Positions 50,753 to 53,923 of a stretch of DNA of 53,923 bases are shown in pieces (position 1 is the first letter of the stretch; each line of letters starts with the position of its first letter). The position numbers and the translations under genes were made by a program. The notes below the pieces were generated by a model that did not search any database, was not told the DNA's origin, and saw only the letters and a list, made by a program, of their open reading frames with translations. The stretch is from an uncultured Rubrobacteraceae bacterium (lineage in GTDB: Bacteria > Actinomycetota > Rubrobacteria > Rubrobacterales > Rubrobacteraceae), in contig CADCUZ010000011.1 in NCBI GenBank assembly GCA_902806015.1, positions 1 through 53,923 on the forward strand. The letters are read 5' to 3'.

Positions 50753-50839
50753 CCGAAACGCGTCGTGCCGTGCTAGGGGAGCCGCGTGCAAAGTGCCTTC
50801 TTGGAACTTCGCCCTGAGGTTTTCTGACGTTCGGTGTAT

Positions 50840-50859
50840 GTGAGGGCTCAGTCCCTCAC
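50840..50859. repeat. Short hairpin in the decayed region
   Basis: GTGAGGG (50840-50846) and CCCTCAC (50853-50859) are complementary with a 6-nt loop. No T-tract; function unknown. Confidence 0.35.
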
Positions 50860-50978
50860 GTGCTCGCCACGACGCGGCTCCTCTCAGGACGACGGCATCG
50901 GCGCCGTGCGAGCCTGCCTTCGGCGACCGAGATGGTACTCGAGTGCGAGGACTGGGCTCACCTGAGCCCCGCCACCGA

Positions 50979-51298
50979 TCACTCGTCTACTACCTCCGCG
51001 AGCGCCGCCGTCTTTACCACGAGCCGACGGACCTCCACGAGCTCATTCAACCTCCGTTGCTGCTCCAGGGCCGTCTCCAGGTCGACCTCCAGCGCCCAGT
51101 CGAAAAGGAGCCACTTGGTGAGACCTTCTCGGCCTCCCTTGTAGGTTTTTTCCGAGCGCTCCGCCCGTCCGGCGGGTCTGCCTCGTGGCTAATGAGGAAG
51201 CGTCCCTCGCGCTCTAGGCGCCCGACCTCGAGGCCGTGTTTGTCCGGCTCGTCGCGCAGCTCGTCTTCCGGCTGGCGCTCGCGAGCGTAGAACTTCAT
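50979..51298 (-). pseudogene. Unknown small protein gene, frameshifted
   Basis: From ATG 51298 (MKFYARERQPEDELRDEPDK, HGLEVGRLEREGRFLISHEA) the frame holds to about 51150, then protein-like sequence continues one frame over as TYKGGREGLTKWLLFDWALE, VDLETALEQQRRLNELVEVR and VVKTAALAEVVDE, ending at TGA 50979-50981. The break falls in a run of six A on the minus strand; a seventh A would join the two halves into about 106 residues. I recognise no family. It could be a homopolymer error rather than a lesion, but it lies amid definite pseudogenes. Confidence 0.6.
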
Positions 51299-51930
51299 CA
51301 GCAACCCGCCTCGCGCCTGGCCGACCCGGAAGAAGGCGCCCCCGACGGGCAAGGGCGCGGCATAACCCCGCGTTTCGATGAGGGTGCATGTTCTAGTTGT
51401 TGGTCAGCGTGGTCTTGGGCGTGGTACCGACCGTGCTGGCGAACCTGGTTTTGAATGCCTTCTGATTCGGTGTGGATCACACCGGGTATCGAGTGCGTCA
51501 ACATCGAAAACCCGCTCCGGGATTCGTTTGGAGAATGGCGTGCGAAAGGAAGGAGCGAGCCGTGGAGCAGAACTTCTGCGGCGCGACCGGGCAGACTGGC
51601 AGCGGCGGCCAAGTCACGCGGCAGACCAAGCAGCAGAGGCAGCACCTGACGCCGTCTTAGGTTCCTTGCCCGGATTACCGGAGGGGTCTTCTATGAGCTG
51701 GCGCCGGCGTAGCGATCGCGCGTTCGCGCCCCGCTCACAGTACTGCCCGTCATACCTTTTGCTCGGAAGTTCGTCACCGAATTTCGACCGGGTAGTATGA
51801 TGCCCCCATTGCGTGGGCAACAAGGGTGGAGGGGCCGACGCGTCGGCAGGATCGAACAAGGCCCTGGTCCTCCGCATCTTCGACCTCTTTGTCGGTGGGA
51901 GGACCTAAAGGCGGCCGAAGGTTGGTTCTC
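51299..51930. other. Decayed stretch without an intact gene
   Basis: One short plus-strand piece near 51396-51465 reads like a membrane helix (LLVSVVLGVVPTVLANLV) bounded by stop codons. Other open readings on both strands have no ribosome sites or family likeness. I see no RNA gene, repeat array or transposase. Confidence 0.4.
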
Positions 51931-53076
51931 GTGGTTCGAGCGGTTCGCAACCGCCTGCTCGCTGGCCTCATCCGCCTCAAGAGCGGATGGCTGCCGATCC
52001 TCCAGACGGCGCTGGCCGCCTGCGTGGCGTGGTTCCTGGCCGTCCTGCTCCTCGGATAGATCGCCTCACGTTCGCCCCTATAGCGGCGGTGATCGCGCTT
52101 GGGCTGGCGGTGGGCGAGCGAGGCCGGCGGGCGGTCGAGCTGACGCTCGGGGTGGCCTTCGGGGTAGCCATCGCCGACCTGCCCATCGCCGACCTGCTAG
52201 TGTCCGTCGCGGGCGTGGGGGCGTTGCAGGCCGGGGTCTTCGTGGCGTTGGTGACGACGGTGGCCGTTCTCTTCTTGGGCGGGAGAGCCCTCGGGGTAAA
52301 TGAGGCAGCCATCTCGGCGATGATCATAATGATCACCTTCCGGTCCGCGGATGCCGGCTTTCCGACCGAGCGCTTCCTTGAAGCATTGATCGGCGGTGGT
52401 ACCGCCTTGCTCATGAACGCCCTGCTCCCTGTCAACCCCGAGCGCATGGTCGAAGAGGCCGCCTACCCGCTCTTCGTCGAGTCGTCCGCCGTGCTAGAAG
52501 AGGTGGCTTCAGCCCTTGAGGACGGGGACGCCGGGCGGGCTCAGAGAGCCTACGTGAAGGCCAGGGAGATCGACGCAAGGGTGGCCGGGCTGAAGGAGGC
52601 CGTGGCGCGGCCGGACGGGAGACCGCCCGCCTCGCCCCGCCTCGGCGGGGGAGCCTCGGGCACCTAGACCTCTACGCCGGCGCGGCCGACCAGATAGACC
52701 TGACGGTGCGCGACGTCCGGGCGCTGGCCCGCGCCGCGCTCTCCGTGGTCCAACCCGAAGCCGAAGATCCCGTGCCCGAACGCCTCCCCGCAGCGATTCG
52801 CGGCCTGGCCAGGGCGACGGAGGCCCTGGCCGGCTACCTGCAGACCTCCGGAGATCCCGCGGAGACGCGCCGGCTAGCCCTGGAAGCCGCTAGGATGGCC
52901 AGCACGCTGCTCGAGGAGCACGAGGACCTGGCGAGGAACCTGGGCGTCAACGCGCTCGTCGACCAGATCCACTCCTCTGCGGTCGACCTCATAGGGGGCA
53001 CCGGCATGGACCGTCCATGGACCGTCCGGCGGCCCTGCAAGCCCTGGAAGAGGCCACCGGGCGCGCCTCGTGGTAG
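51931..53076 (+). pseudogene. FUSC/aromatic acid exporter-type membrane protein, multiply frameshifted
   Basis: Three consecutive pieces in different frames reconstruct one protein of about 380 residues: AGLIRLKSGWLPILQTALAA and CVAWFLAVLLLG (to 52059); FAPIAAVIALGLAVGERGRR, GALQAGVFVALVTTVAVLFL, INVMI-like helices and NALLPVNPERMVEEAAYPLF (to about 52660); then DLYAGAADQIDLTVRDVRAL, LARATEALAGYLQTSGD and LLEEHEDLARNLGVNALVDQ. Several N-terminal membrane helices followed by a cytoplasmic helical domain fit FUSC exporters. Lesions: frame changes near 52060 and 52660 and an 11-bp tandem duplication at 53006-53027. Deleting one copy restores the end DRPAALQALEEATGRASW before TAG 53074. Confidence 0.82.
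53006..53027 (+). repeat. 11-bp tandem duplication that shifts the frame of the FUSC gene
   Basis: ATGGACCGTCC occurs twice head to tail (53006-53016, 53017-53027). One copy gives a smooth reading frame to TAG 53074; two copies shift it. Confidence 0.93.
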
Positions 53077-53454
53077 CGAGCACGCTTGGGCGAGCAGGCC
53101 GCTGGGAGCGCAACTCCGAGAGCTGGGACGGCCCGGTTATCGGGCACTTATTCGACCGAGTGCTTGCAAAGGCGTAGGTCGAAGAAGCTCGCACGCAGTA
53201 CCCTGAGTAATCCTGCCGATATGGGTCGAAGCCCGCCCGATCACCGTACCCCGAAATACGGGCCGGTCGCAGCAAATTGTGGTGCAGCACAAAGGTTACG
53301 TACCCCCGAAAGTACAAACCGCCCCGAGGTACGGTTCCGGGCCCTGGCGGCGGACGGAATCCTAGAGGTGCGGTTGGCCTAGAGTCGAGGGAAAGGTCGG
53401 CTCCGCCGAGTTGGCGCGTTGGGGCGTTCTCCGAAGTCCGGGAGGTGCAAGGTC
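53077..53454. other. Intergenic stretch with no recognisable gene
   Basis: Lies between the 3' ends of the FUSC pseudogene and the cupin gene, which converge. Short open readings only; no ribosome sites, hairpins with T-tracts or RNA genes that I can see. Confidence 0.4.
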
Positions 53455-53923
53455 CTACAGTGGCGGTCCCACGAACTCGGAGTCGTACTTCCGGTTTATC
53501 TCTTCCGCGGTCCTGAGCCGGTCCGCATCCCCTCGCTGCTCGGCGCGCAACCGGGCGAACTCCTCGAAGGAGCGCTCCAACCCTCCCGGCACGTAGGCTA
53601 TGAGCACCTTGCCGGCTCGGTTCCCACGACCTTGGCGGCGTGGTCCGTCCCCCGCGGGACGAAGACGAACGACCCCGGCGGCGCGTCGAACTGGCTCTCG
53701 CCGACCAGGAAGAGGAACTCCCCCTCCAGGACGTAGAACAGCTCGTCGTGACTGTGGTGAATGTGGCGGGGCGGCCCATACCCAGGGGAGCTTGTTGCTT
53801 CGAGGAAGCCGATCGAGCCTGCGGTCTGCTCGCCGGTCGCCTTGAGCGTCATGGCGTCCGTCCCCGGGATCGTGCGACCCTCGCCAGGCCCCAGGACGAT
53901 GCCCCCCGAAGCGGCCCCTCGCT
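53455..53923 (-). pseudogene. Cupin-domain protein, frameshifted and cut by the window edge
   Basis: The minus-strand frame is open at the window end (IVLGPGEGRTIPGTDAMTLK), so the start lies outside. Cupin motif 1 is PPRHIHHSHDELFYVLEGEF with metal-binding His and Glu; motif 2 is PPGSFVFVPRGTDHA. After KVVGTEP the frame ends at a stop (53598), but the family's C-terminus continues one frame over: GKVLIAYVPGGLERSFEEFA, then RLRTAEEINRKYDSEFVGPP and TAG at 53455-53457. One extra C in GAGCCGGC (giving Glu-Pro-Gly) would restore it. The enzyme activity cannot be named. Confidence 0.78.

Overview
The window looks like chromosomal DNA of a deep-branching, high-GC actinobacterium, most likely Rubrobacter or a close relative. 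This is inferred from the sequence: GC-rich third positions, but with frequent AGG arginine and ATA isoleucine codons; a SepIVA-like coiled-coil gene next to DUF177 and rpmF; actinobacterial-style SigB/SigF, PknB-PASTA and Rel proteins; and many GTG, TTG and apparently CTG starts. There is no rRNA, tRNA, CRISPR array or intact insertion sequence that I can recognise. The window is mostly housekeeping genes, with islands of decayed genes between them.

Layout. 1-17438: the 3' part of rel, a frameshifted MOSC gene, an MBL hydrolase, hisS, a sirtuin, aspS (minus strand), a lipoprotein, iscS, an IscU-MnmA fusion, a DUF948/YtxH/anti-sigma-like/sigma-factor operon, alaS, ruvX and mltG. 17439-19227: a decayed stretch with a prepilin peptidase pseudogene. 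19242-21296: pknB. 21297-22888: sparse, with one minus-strand membrane protein. 22889-27255: rpe, then an FMN-riboswitch-controlled ribD-ribE-ribBA-ribH operon. 27337-34495: rpmB (minus), fakA, a DegV/FakB protein, recG, an rsmD-coaD fusion, a sepIVA-like gene, DUF177 and rpmF. 34521-40733: plsX-fabH-fabD-fabZ-fabG-acpP-fabF-rnc. 40760-41176: acetamidase remnant. 41345-49960: smc-ftsY-ffh-rpsP-KH-rimM-trmD-rplS-rnhB. 49957-53923: a graveyard of yraN, comM, an unknown gene, a FUSC transporter and a cupin, all broken.

How the genes work together. Gene order follows two blocks well known from Firmicutes (relA-hisS-aspS-iscS-mnmA-alaS-ruvX-mltG, and prkC-rpe-rpmB-yloV-recG-plsX-fab-rnc-smc-ftsY-ffh-rpsP-KH-rimM-trmD-rplS-rnhB). 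The window therefore couples translation and tRNA modification, lipid synthesis with uptake of outside fatty acids (FakA/FakB feeding PlsX), chromosome segregation, SRP targeting and ribosome assembly.

The most unusual signal is initiation. FabZ, RuvX, TrmD and MltG, and probably the sirtuin and YraN, can only be given their full conserved N-termini, or fitted to their Shine-Dalgarno, by starting at CTG. In four of these the CTG overlaps the upstream stop as CTGA, exactly where neighbouring gene pairs use ATGA, GTGA or TTGA. Several other genes (iscS, pknB, DUF177, smc) have a -10-like hexamer 6-9 nt before the start and no Shine-Dalgarno, which suggests leaderless mRNAs.
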